Of a stretch of DNA of 64,000 nucleotides, positions 57,049 to 63,179 are shown in pieces. How positions within the stretch are numbered: position 1 is the first letter of the stretch; each line of letters starts with the position of its first letter. The stretch spans positions 391,682-455,681 of the forward strand of contig NZ_JABVED010000002.1 in the NCBI RefSeq assembly GCF_014323725.1, given 5' to 3'. Below the pieces are notes generated by a model. The model did no database searches and was not told where the DNA came from. It saw nothing but the letters and a program-made list of their open reading frames with translations. This DNA comes from Actinokineospora xionganensis. GTDB lineage: Bacteria; Actinomycetota; Actinomycetes; Mycobacteriales; Pseudonocardiaceae. Both the position numbers and the translations under genes were made by a program.

Positions 57049-57963
57049 ATGACACCGGCGCGGACGGATGACGAGATGACAGGTGGCGGGACAACCATGG
57101 TGACCAACGGGGGACGGCCCACAGCCGGACCCAAGCGCCGCTCGAAGGCGGTGCGACGGCTGGTGATCACCCTGGTCGTGCTGCTCGGCCTGCTTGTGGC
57201 AGCCGACTTCGGGGCGGCCGCGGTCTTCGAGCACGAGGTTTCGAAGCGGGCGCAGAAGCAGTTCGACCTCACCGACCACCCGTCGGTGAAGGTGGGCGGG
57301 TTCTCGTTCCTGCTGCAGGCCCTGTCCGGCGAGTACGAACTGGTGACCGTCGACGCCAAGGGCGTCCCCGTCAACCAGCTGCGCGACGTCGAGGTGCACG
57401 CCGACCTGCGCGGCGTGCAGGCGCCGCTGTCCGACGTGGTGTCGGGTTCGCTGACCGAGGTCCCGGTTCGCGAGGTCGTCGGCCAGGTCAAGGTCAAGGC
57501 CGCCGACGTCACCCGGGCCATGGCCGCGAACGAGAACCAGGTCATCAAGTCGCTGACGAACCTGACGATCGACCCGGTCAGCGAGAAGACGGTTGCCACC
57601 AAGCCCGCCGAGGACGCCCCGGCGGAGGAGACCCCGGAGACCGCCGACGTCGAAGGCGGCACCGCCGGGGTGAAGCTCTGCGGCACCGCCGAGATCGCGG
57701 GCGAGTCCACCGAGCTGTGCGTCTTCTCGATCATCAGCCTCACCGACAACCTGATCTCGGTATCGCCCAAGCGCATCGAACTGCGCAACGGCGAAGCCGA
57801 CGTCAAACTGCCGCCCGCGATCCAGCAGAAGGTGCTGCCGTTCTTCGCGGTCAAGCTCAACCCAGGCGACCTGCCGTTCGCGGTGACGCCGACGTCGGTG
57901 AAGGTCGAGCCAGGCGTGCTGTCGGTCAAGGGCAAGGCGACGAACCTGGTGCTCGGCAAGTGA
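57049..57963 (+). CDS. lmeA: DUF2993 (LmeA-type) cell-envelope lipid-binding protein
   Basis: A 304-residue protein. A cytoplasmic Arg/Lys-rich start and one TM anchor (about 43-64, RRLVITLVVLLGLLVAADFG) lead to the DUF2993 domain (about 70-300), a BPI/TULIP-like beta domain with VKVGGFSFLLQALSGEYELV, VHADLRGVQAPLSDVVSG and VLPFFAVKLNPGDLPFAV. In mycobacteria the syntenic LmeA binds phosphatidylinositol and is needed for lipomannan elongation. An inserted Glu/Pro/Ala loop (DAPAEETPETADVEGGT) is unusual. The GTG of a zinc-ribbon gene overlaps its stop. Confidence 0.85.
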   Translation: MTPARTDDEMTGGGTTMVTNGGRPTAGPKRRSKAVRRLVITLVVLLGLLVAADFGAAAVFEHEVSKRAQKQFDLTDHPSVKVGGFSFLLQALSGEYELVTVDAKGVPVNQLRDVEVHADLRGVQAPLSDVVSGSLTEVPVREVVGQVKVKAADVTRAMAANENQVIKSLTNLTIDPVSEKTVATKPAEDAPAEETPETADVEGGTAGVKLCGTAEIAGESTELCVFSIISLTDNLISVSPKRIELRNGEADVKLPPAIQQKVLPFFAVKLNPGDLPFAVTPTSVKVEPGVLSVKGKATNLVLGK

Positions 57964-58187
57964 GCGCAGGCTCCGCGTGCCGGTGGTGTGACACCGGGAG
58001 GTTGGAGGAGGGGTTCATCGAAGACCGGGGTGAAGGCTCCAGCGGGTTCGCGCGGTGGGTCGATGGGCCATTGGAGCGGGGGATCTTCGGTGGGGCGAAG
58101 CGGATGGGCAAGGTCCGGATGCAGATAGCGGCGTATCGGTGCAATCAGTGCGGGCATCTTGAGCTGTTCGCAAAGACGCCGGGGTAG
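57960..58187 (+). CDS. Small zinc-ribbon protein (DUF6487-like)
   Basis: A 75-residue protein starting GTG 57960 inside the lmeA stop (GTGA), so translationally coupled. CRWC near the start (residues 7-10) and CNQCGHLELF near the end (61-70) form the two zinc knuckles of a ribbon; between them lies a basic stretch RMGKVRMQIAAYR. The layout fits the small DUF6487/PF20097-type nucleic-acid-binding zinc ribbons. No other domain. Its link with LmeA is unclear. Confidence 0.75.
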   Translation: MSAGSACRWCDTGRLEEGFIEDRGEGSSGFARWVDGPLERGIFGGAKRMGKVRMQIAAYRCNQCGHLELFAKTPG

Positions 58188-58211
58188 GGCTTCGCTTCCG
58201 TCTTACGCGCA

Positions 58212-58232
58212 GGCCCGGGGCCTTCCCGGGCC
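58212..58232 (+). terminator. Hairpin terminator of the lmeA operon
   Basis: GGCCCGGG (58212-58219) and CCCGGGCC (58225-58232) around a 5-nt loop, 24 nt after the stop. A second GCGGGGC/GCCCCGC hairpin lies near 58284-58312. Confidence 0.6.
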
Positions 58233-58412
58233 CTACGAGCGCGCCATGCCGGCAAGAACAGGTCGGACCTAAACTCGCCCGGCGCGGGGCGGTTTCTTCA
58301 CCCTGCCCCGCTTTACCCGCGCAGGTCCTTCTCCGGGTTCCCCGAATCAAGGCGAACTACCCGAACAGGCACCGCCCCTACGCGGCCCAGCGGCCAACAG
58401 CCCCAGCCTCCC

Positions 58413-58488
58413 GACAGCCCGACAGCCCGACAGCCGAACGAGCGAGGAAGCCAACGGCACAGCCGCCCGGCAGCCCAGCGAGCGAGGA
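58413..58488. repeat. Short tandem repeats in a 453-bp non-coding gap
   Basis: GACAGCCC is repeated three times (58413-58436, last copy one mismatch). An 18-bp unit CAGCCGAACGAGCGAGGA (58431-58448) returns at 58471-58488 with two changes (period 40). The rest of 58188-58640 has hairpins but no gene that I can support. Confidence 0.6.
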
Positions 58489-58640
58489 GCCATCGGCGCC
58501 GATCGGTTCCGTCACCCACAGCGGCCATTCCGGTGCCCAGGGGAATGCTCCGATCCACCCCACAGTTCCACTGGGTGGACGTGGATGCGCTCACCCACCA
58601 CCCGGGCCGATGCTTGTCGGTGCCGACGAGAGGAGACCGG

Positions 58641-59054
58641 ATGATCGGCGGCTTGGTGGCCATCGGCACTCTGCTCGTCGCGGGACTCATCGGAGTCTTG
58701 CTGCGAAGGCGGGATGGTCGAGTGCGGACCAAGAACACCGCGACCGTTCCCGACGACGTCCGGGCGGTCCTTGACCCCCGGGCCGAGGTGACCCTGGTCC
58801 AGCTCTCCACCACCTTCTGCGCCCCCTGTAGGCACGCCCGGGTCATCCTCGCCGACCTCGCCGACAAGACCGACGGCCTCGCGCACGCCGATATCGACCT
58901 CACTGACCGGCCCGAACTCGCCCAGCGGCTCGCTGTGCTGCGGACGCCAACCACGTTGGCCGTGGACTCCCAGGGGGCCGAGATCCTGCGGGTCGGCGGG
59001 GTGCCGCGGCGGGAGTCGCTGCTGGCCGCGCTGCGGCCGCATCTGTCGGCATGA
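58641..59054 (+). CDS. Membrane-anchored thioredoxin-like protein (ThiX-type)
   Basis: A 137-residue protein. One N-terminal TM helix (about 3-21) is followed by a basic turn LLRRRDGRVRTK and a thioredoxin fold (about 40-135) with active site STTFCAPCRHARVIL (CxxC) and the cis-Pro region LRTPTTLAVDSQG. The topology (short outside tail, positive residues after the helix) places the domain in the cytoplasm. AGGAG lies 7 nt before ATG 58641. It matches Rv0816c (thiX) by position, upstream of the sulfur operon, and may serve as reductant for it. Confidence 0.85.
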   Translation: MIGGLVAIGTLLVAGLIGVLLRRRDGRVRTKNTATVPDDVRAVLDPRAEVTLVQLSTTFCAPCRHARVILADLADKTDGLAHADIDLTDRPELAQRLAVLRTPTTLAVDSQGAEILRVGGVPRRESLLAALRPHLSA

Positions 59055-59113
59055 TCAGTCCCACTGACTGGACGTTGGTCCCGTACCGAGGGATCGCCGG
59101 TAAACTCGCCGCC

Positions 59114-59191
59114 GTGACCAGCACTCTGACCAGGCGACGCGCGGTGGACTTCTGCCGTGTCGACAGTTCGCTGTGTCGGGAAACGATCTGA
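59114..59191 (+). CDS. 25-codon Cys leader peptide (probable cysteine attenuator)
   Basis: GTG 59114 lies 7 nt behind TAAACT (59101-59106), so this is the leaderless start of the transcript. It encodes VTSTLTRRRAVDF, then Cys, RVDSSL, Cys, RETI and stop. The RRxVDxCRV...LCR pattern is that of the actinobacterial putative leader peptides found before sulfur-assimilation genes. In mycobacteria a leaderless Cys-containing uORF before the cysA2 operon senses Cys-tRNA and controls downstream translation. The stop is 84 nt before the DUF4395 start, whose SD AGGAGG (59266-59271) may be masked by pairing of GACCT with AGGTC nearby. Confidence 0.8.
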   Translation: MTSTLTRRRAVDFCRVDSSLCRETI

Positions 59192-59275
59192 TCGGGCGGT
59201 AAGCCCAGGATCGCGCAAGCGTCCGCTCCGCCCCCACCGGACCTCAGTTTTCCCGCGTCCAGGTCAGGAGGCACA

Positions 59276-59728
59276 GTGACTCGACCAGTCACACCCCAGG
59301 TGGACCCCCGTGGTCCCCGGTTCAGCGCTTGGCTCACCACGGCCGTCCTGGTCGCGGTGCTTCTCACCGGCTGGTGGCCGCTGCTGGCCGCCCAGGCCGT
59401 CGTCTTCGCCCTCGGCGCGTTCGCGGGCTTGAACTACTCGCCCTACGGCGCGCTCTACCGCGTGTTCGTCGCGCCCCGGCTGCGGCCGACCGACGAGCGG
59501 GAGGACGTCGCGCCGCTGCGGTTCGCGCAGGCGGTCGGCTTCGGCTTCGCCGTCGTCGGCACCCTCGGCTACGCGACCGGGCTCGTCGGGCTCGGCATCG
59601 TCGCCACGGCGGCCGCGCTGGCCGCCGCCTTCCTGAACGCCGCGTTCGGGTTCTGCCTCGGCTGCGAGGCATATCTGCTGCTCAACCGCTTATCCATCAC
59701 GAATAAGAAAGTAGGAACCACCCGATGA
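59276..59728 (+). CDS. DUF4395 membrane protein of the sulfur operon
   Basis: A 150-residue membrane protein with four hydrophobic segments (about 18-36, 38-58, 82-102 and 104-124). A conserved FGFCLGCEAYLL motif (CxxC) lies near 127-138 at the membrane face and could bind or carry sulfur. DUF4395 proteins adjoin thiosulfate sulfurtransferases in actinobacteria. GTG 59276 has AGGAGG 4 nt upstream. Its stop overlaps the cysA2 ATG by 4 nt, so translation is coupled. It is the first structural gene behind the Cys leader peptide. Confidence 0.88.
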   Translation: MTRPVTPQVDPRGPRFSAWLTTAVLVAVLLTGWWPLLAAQAVVFALGAFAGLNYSPYGALYRVFVAPRLRPTDEREDVAPLRFAQAVGFGFAVVGTLGYATGLVGLGIVATAAALAAAFLNAAFGFCLGCEAYLLLNRLSITNKKVGTTR

Positions 59729-60564
59729 GCCGCGAAGACGTGCTTGTGACGGCCGCCTGGTCCGAGGAGAACCTCGGTGCGCCCGGTGTGGTGTTCGTCG
59801 AGGTCGATGAGGACGCCAGCGCGTACGACACCGGCCACATCCCGGGCGCGGTGAAGGTCGACTGGCGCAAGGACCTGCAGGACCCGGTGCGCCGCGACTT
59901 CATCGACCGCGCCGGCTTCGAGAAGCTGCTTTCCGCCCGCGGCATCGCCAACGACGACACCGTGGTCCTCTACGGCGGCAACAACAACTGGTTCGCCGCC
60001 TACGCCTACTGGTACTTCAAGCTCTACGGCCACGAGTCGGTCAAGCTGCTCGACGGCGGCCGCAAGAAGTGGGAGCTCGACGGCCGCCCGCTCGAGGCCG
60101 ACCCGGTGTCCCGCCCGGAGACCACCTACTCCGCCAAGGACCAGGACCTGAGCCTGCGCGCCTTCCGCGAGGAGGTCGTCGAGGCGATCAACGCCAAGAA
60201 CCTGGTGGACGTCCGCTCGCCCGACGAGTTCTCCGGCAAGCTGGCCGCCCCCGCGCACCTGCCGCAGGAGCAGGCCCAGGTCAAGGGCCACATCCCGAGT
60301 GCGATCAACGTGCCGTGGAGCAAGGCGGCCAACGAGGACGGCACGTTCCGCTCCGACGAGGAGCTGCGCGAGCTGTACAAGGAGGCGGGCCTCGACGAGG
60401 GCAAGGCGACCATCGCCTACTGCCGCATCGGCGAGCGCTCTTCGCACACCTGGTTCGCCCTGCGCGAGCTGCTCGGCTACAGCGACGTCAAGAACTACGA
60501 CGGCTCGTGGACCGAGTACGGCTCGCTGGTCGGCGTGCCGGTCGAAATCGGCGCCCAGAACTGA
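59725..60564 (+). CDS. cysA2: Thiosulfate sulfurtransferase (two-rhodanese-domain, CysA2/SseA type)
   Basis: A 279-residue tandem rhodanese. The N-terminal domain (about 5-130) is structural, with DTGHIPGAVKVDWRKDLQD. The C-terminal domain (about 150-275) has the persulfide-carrying Cys in AYCRIGERSSHTWF near 235, the loop that binds thiosulfate. It transfers sulfane sulfur from thiosulfate to an acceptor such as cyanide or a thiol. The gene is coupled to DUF4395 (ATGA overlap) and followed by sseC after 30 nt, as in M. tuberculosis Rv0815c-Rv0814c. Confidence 0.95.
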   Translation: MSREDVLVTAAWSEENLGAPGVVFVEVDEDASAYDTGHIPGAVKVDWRKDLQDPVRRDFIDRAGFEKLLSARGIANDDTVVLYGGNNNWFAAYAYWYFKLYGHESVKLLDGGRKKWELDGRPLEADPVSRPETTYSAKDQDLSLRAFREEVVEAINAKNLVDVRSPDEFSGKLAAPAHLPQEQAQVKGHIPSAINVPWSKAANEDGTFRSDEELRELYKEAGLDEGKATIAYCRIGERSSHTWFALRELLGYSDVKNYDGSWTEYGSLVGVPVEIGAQN

Positions 60565-60594
60565 CCCGCCGCACCACTTAGGGAGATACCTGAA

Positions 60595-60894
60595 ATGAGC
60601 TCTTGCGGAGCCCCCGACCAGTCCCTGCCCGCCAACGTGGACGCGGGCAAGGAGATCGTCCTGACCGGCAAGGTCACCAAGGGCGGAGAGCCCGTCGGCG
60701 GCGCCTTCGTGCGCCTGCTCGACTCGACCGGCGAGTTCACCGCCGAGGTCGTCGCCTCCGACGCCGGTGACTTCCGGTTCTTCGCCGCCCCCGGCGACTG
60801 GACCGTGCGCGCCCTGCACCGCACCGGCAACGGCGAGGCCACGGTCAGCGCGGCGGGCCCCGGCCTGCACGACGTGGCCATCACGGTCGCCTGA
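60595..60894 (+). CDS. sseC: SseC-type DUF1416 protein
   Basis: A 99-residue protein of the DUF1416 family. It starts MSSCGAPDQSLPANVDAGKE and has a beta-sandwich (transthyretin-like) pattern: GKVTKGGEPVGGAFVRLLDS, GDFRFFAAPGDWTVRALH. One Cys (residue 4) is conserved near the N-terminus and could accept sulfur. It always follows cysA2 in actinobacteria and is thought to act with it in sulfur handling. GGGAGA precedes ATG 60595. It is the last gene of the operon with a strong terminator behind. Confidence 0.93.
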   Translation: MSSCGAPDQSLPANVDAGKEIVLTGKVTKGGEPVGGAFVRLLDSTGEFTAEVVASDAGDFRFFAAPGDWTVRALHRTGNGEATVSAAGPGLHDVAITVA

Positions 60895-60907
60895 TCGGTC
60901 AGCTCAC

Positions 60908-60937
60908 CGAAGCCCCCAGGACCTCCTGGGGGCTTCG
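60908..60937 (+). terminator. Strong intrinsic terminator of the sulfur operon
   Basis: A perfect 14-bp stem: CGAAGCCCCCAGGA (60908-60921) and its complement (60924-60937), followed by ATGTTTTC. It starts 13 nt after the sseC stop. Confidence 0.9.
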
Positions 60938-60983
60938 ATGTTTTCGGTCGAGAAATCCGTGACTTCCTTGTGACCAACCGATT

Positions 60984-61038
60984 CCCCGGTTCAGGCGTGT
61001 ACCTGGCAACGAGGCCGAAAGGCCGCCGAACTGGGGAG
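60984..61038 (+). ncRNA. Structured 5' leader: three-way junction masking the ribosome site
   Basis: P1 pairs CCCCGGTT (60984-60991) with AACTGGGG (61029-61036). P2 is CAGG-CGTGTA-CCTG (60992-61005). P3 is GGCC-GAAA-GGCC (61013-61024), a GNRA-capped hairpin. The SD GGGGAG (61033-61038) lies in the 3' strand of P1, 5 nt before ATG 61044, so folding would block translation. It may be a riboswitch or thermosensor. It does not match any riboswitch consensus that I know. Confidence 0.5.
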
Positions 61039-61043
61039 AATCC

Positions 61044-61682
61044 ATGGGAATCAAGGCTTGTTTCCGCACGTCCATCATCGGTCTGCTGGCGGCGGGCGTG
61101 CTCGCGGGCGGCCTGGCCGCCGGCGCGGGCACCGCCGCCGCGTGCCCGGAATCGACCGCGAGTTCGTCGACGAACTCGCACAGCTACGCGAGCAGGCAGC
61201 CACAGGTCCGTCCCGGCGCGACCGGCAAGCAGGTCCTGGCGCTGCAGCTCAACCTGCGCAACCGCGGCTACCAGCTGACCGGCACCGGGTTCTACGGCGC
61301 GAAGACGCTCGCCGCCGTGCGCGCCTTCCAGCGCGCACAGGGGATCAAGGACAGCGGCATCGTCGGGTCCAAGACCTGGCAGGCCCTGTTCGGACGGATG
61401 GACGCCGGGCTGACCCTGGGCCCCGCCGTGACGCCGAAGTTCGGCATCCAGCCCGGCGAGCGTGACCGTGTGAAGGTCGACCACCTCGGCGCGACGCTCA
61501 AGCGGATCTACCCGAACGAGTCGGGCAGGGCCGCCCGCGGCGGGCTGTACGGCCCGGAGATGGTCGCCTTGGTCAAGCGGTTCCAGCTCGCGGCCGGAAT
61601 CAAGGCCAGCGGCATCGTCGGCCCGAAGACCTGGTCGGCCATGTACGACGTCATCTCCGTCTCCGGCGGCTGGGGCCGCTGA
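61044..61682 (+). CDS. Secreted protein with two peptidoglycan-binding domains
   Basis: A 212-residue exported protein. The signal peptide covers 1-32 (LLAAGVLAGGLAAGAGTAAA), then a Ser/Thr linker. Two PG_binding_1 repeats follow: QVRPGATGKQVLALQLNLRN to IVGSKTWQALFG (about 53-115), and DHLGATLKRIYPNESG to GIVGPKTWSAMYD (about 150-205). There is no catalytic domain, so it should bind wall glycan or peptide and could guide partners or modulate hydrolases. ATG 61044 sits behind an SD that can be masked by the upstream RNA fold. Confidence 0.9.
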   Translation: MGIKACFRTSIIGLLAAGVLAGGLAAGAGTAAACPESTASSSTNSHSYASRQPQVRPGATGKQVLALQLNLRNRGYQLTGTGFYGAKTLAAVRAFQRAQGIKDSGIVGSKTWQALFGRMDAGLTLGPAVTPKFGIQPGERDRVKVDHLGATLKRIYPNESGRAARGGLYGPEMVALVKRFQLAAGIKASGIVGPKTWSAMYDVISVSGGWGR

Positions 61683-61748
61683 GATACCCGCCACGCTCGG
61701 GCCGCCGCGGTCGTGTCCGCGGCGGCCCGTGCCGTTATCCTCCGGTCT

Positions 61749-61847
61749 GTGGAAATCTTCTTCACGAGCCTGCTCGTGCTCATGGGTGTGCTGACCACGT
61801 GGTTCGCCGGCTACGTGGTGTACCGCATCTACGCTGACCAGCGCTGA
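61749..61847 (+). CDS. 32-residue membrane peptide
   Basis: GTG 61749 is 7 nt behind TATCCT (61736-61741), a leaderless start. The product reads VEIFFTSLLVLMGVLTTWFA then GYVVYRIYADQR: one TM helix with a short basic cytoplasmic tail. The stop is 1 nt before the nitrobindin ATG, so both share a transcript. No family is recognised. The promoter spacing, single clean helix and tight coupling support it as a real gene. Confidence 0.65.
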   Translation: MEIFFTSLLVLMGVLTTWFAGYVVYRIYADQR

Positions 61848-61848
61848 T

Positions 61849-62484
61849 ATGACGGCGAACGACCCAGTCGCGGGCAGTGGCGACGCGGCGATCAACGCCG
61901 CCGAGAAGCGCGCCGAGCAGACCCGGCACCTCAACCTCCCGCAGTTCGACGACCTGCCGATCCCGGCGGATACCGCGAACCTGCGTGAGGGTCCCAACCT
62001 GCACGACGCCTGCCTGGCGCTGCTGCCGCTGGTCGGGGTGTGGCGCGGTGAGGGCGAGGTCGTCTACCCCACGATCGAGGGGCCATACAAGTTCGGCCAG
62101 CAGGTCACCTTCGCCCACGACGGCAGGCCGTTCCTGTTCTACGAGGCGCGGTCCTGGCTGCTCGACGACGAAGGCAAGGTCATCCGGCCCGCCGCCCGGG
62201 AAACCGGTTTCTGGCGGCCGCAGGCCGACGACACCATCGAGGTCCTGCTGACGCACTCGTCGGGCATCCTCGAGCTGTACTACGGCACCCCGCGCACGCA
62301 GACGTCGTGGGAGATCGGCACCGACCTGGTCAGCCGGACCGCTTCGGCGAAGGACGTCACCGCGGCCAAGCGGCTCTACGGGCTGGTCAACAACGGCGAC
62401 CTCGCCTACGTCGAGGAGCGGGCCATGATGGGCCGGCCGATGCAGCCGCACACCTCGGCCTACCTGCAGAGAATCGTCGGCTAG
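61849..62484 (+). CDS. Nitrobindin-type heme-binding beta-barrel protein (FABP-like)
   Basis: A 211-residue protein. After a disordered N-terminus the ten-stranded barrel (about 55-210) begins with the signature LVGVWRGEGEVVYP (GxWxGxG) and ends near MQPHTSAYLQRI, where the conserved His would be the axial heme ligand. Nitrobindins bind ferric heme and react with NO or peroxynitrite. The M. tuberculosis homologue at the same place is Rv0813c. The gene follows the 32-residue membrane peptide by 1 nt. Cytoplasmic. Confidence 0.92.
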   Translation: MTANDPVAGSGDAAINAAEKRAEQTRHLNLPQFDDLPIPADTANLREGPNLHDACLALLPLVGVWRGEGEVVYPTIEGPYKFGQQVTFAHDGRPFLFYEARSWLLDDEGKVIRPAARETGFWRPQADDTIEVLLTHSSGILELYYGTPRTQTSWEIGTDLVSRTASAKDVTAAKRLYGLVNNGDLAYVEERAMMGRPMQPHTSAYLQRIVG

Positions 62485-62564
62485 ATGGTTGGTTCCCGAC
62501 TGTCGCCTGGTATCGGCTGGTCCACGGCGGTCGAGACCTGGTGACAGCCGGGAATCAACCATCT
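62483..62564. repeat. Large imperfect inverted repeat between nitrobindin and pxpB
   Basis: The 22-nt arms at 62483-62504 and 62543-62564 match 20 of 22 when one is reverse-complemented; the loop is 38 nt. The arms start AGATGGTTGG and end CAACCATCT. It begins on the nitrobindin stop codon and ends 3 nt before GTG 62568. It may be a terminator/attenuator or a remnant miniature element. Confidence 0.7.
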
Positions 62565-62567
62565 GGG

Positions 62568-63179
62568 GTGCGGCTGCGGCGGTGCGGCGCGGCCGCGGTC
62601 CTGGTGGAGCTGGACTCGCTGACGCAGGTCGCCGCCGCGCGGGCCGCGCTGGCCGACCTTCCCGGCGTCGTCGACCTCGTTCCCGCCGCCCGCACCGTGC
62701 TCGTGTCGTTCGCACCGGGGGCCGGTGGGCTCAAGCAGGTCCGCGAACTCCTCGGCCAGACCGATCTGTCGCAGGCGCCCGTCTCGGCTTCCCGGGCCGT
62801 GGTCCTGCCGTCCGTGTACGACGGGCCGGACCTGGAGCTGGTCGCCGAGACCGCCGGATTGAGCGTCGAGGACACCATCGTCCTGCACTCCGGCGCCGAG
62901 TACACCGTCGCGTTCTGCGGTTTCTCCCCCGGCTTCGCCTACCTGACCGGCCTGCCCGACGCGCTGCGCCAGCCCCGGCTCGACACGCCACGCACCCGGG
63001 TCCCGGTCGGCGCGATCGGCGTGGCGGGCGAGTTCACCGGCGTCTACCCGCGTTCCTCGCCCGGCGGCTGGCGGCTGCTGGGCAGGCTCGCCGACGACGC
63101 CGACCCGCTGTTCGACCCCGCCCGCACCCCGGCGTCACTGCTGGCACCGGGCGACCGAGTCCGCTTCGAGGTGCGATGA
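62568..63179 (+). CDS. pxpB: 5-oxoprolinase subunit PxpB (allophanate hydrolase subunit 1 family)
   Basis: A 203-residue protein beginning VRLRRCGAAAVLVELDSLTQ, which aligns with the usual family start. It contains the central strand GVVDLVPAARTVLVSF and the conserved GFSPGFAYLTGLPDALRQPR and GSVAGEFTG-like VGAIGVAGEFTGVYPRSSPG loops. PxpA, PxpB and PxpC hydrolyse 5-oxoproline to glutamate with ATP. GTG 62541 is an alternative start but lies inside the inverted repeat. Its stop overlaps the pxpC ATG by 4 nt. Confidence 0.88.
   Translation: MRLRRCGAAAVLVELDSLTQVAAARAALADLPGVVDLVPAARTVLVSFAPGAGGLKQVRELLGQTDLSQAPVSASRAVVLPSVYDGPDLELVAETAGLSVEDTIVLHSGAEYTVAFCGFSPGFAYLTGLPDALRQPRLDTPRTRVPVGAIGVAGEFTGVYPRSSPGGWRLLGRLADDADPLFDPARTPASLLAPGDRVRFEVR

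Noticed and set aside
58313-59218. Minus-strand frame of about 300 codons across the thioredoxin gene and leader peptide
   Set aside because: Low-complexity translation antisense to the thioredoxin gene, and it covers tandem repeats and the promoter of the sulfur operon.
60984-61038. c-di-AMP (ydaO) or c-di-GMP riboswitch before the PG-binding gene
   Set aside because: The element is only about 55 nt and lacks the conserved ydaO and GEMM core sequences, so neither name is justified.
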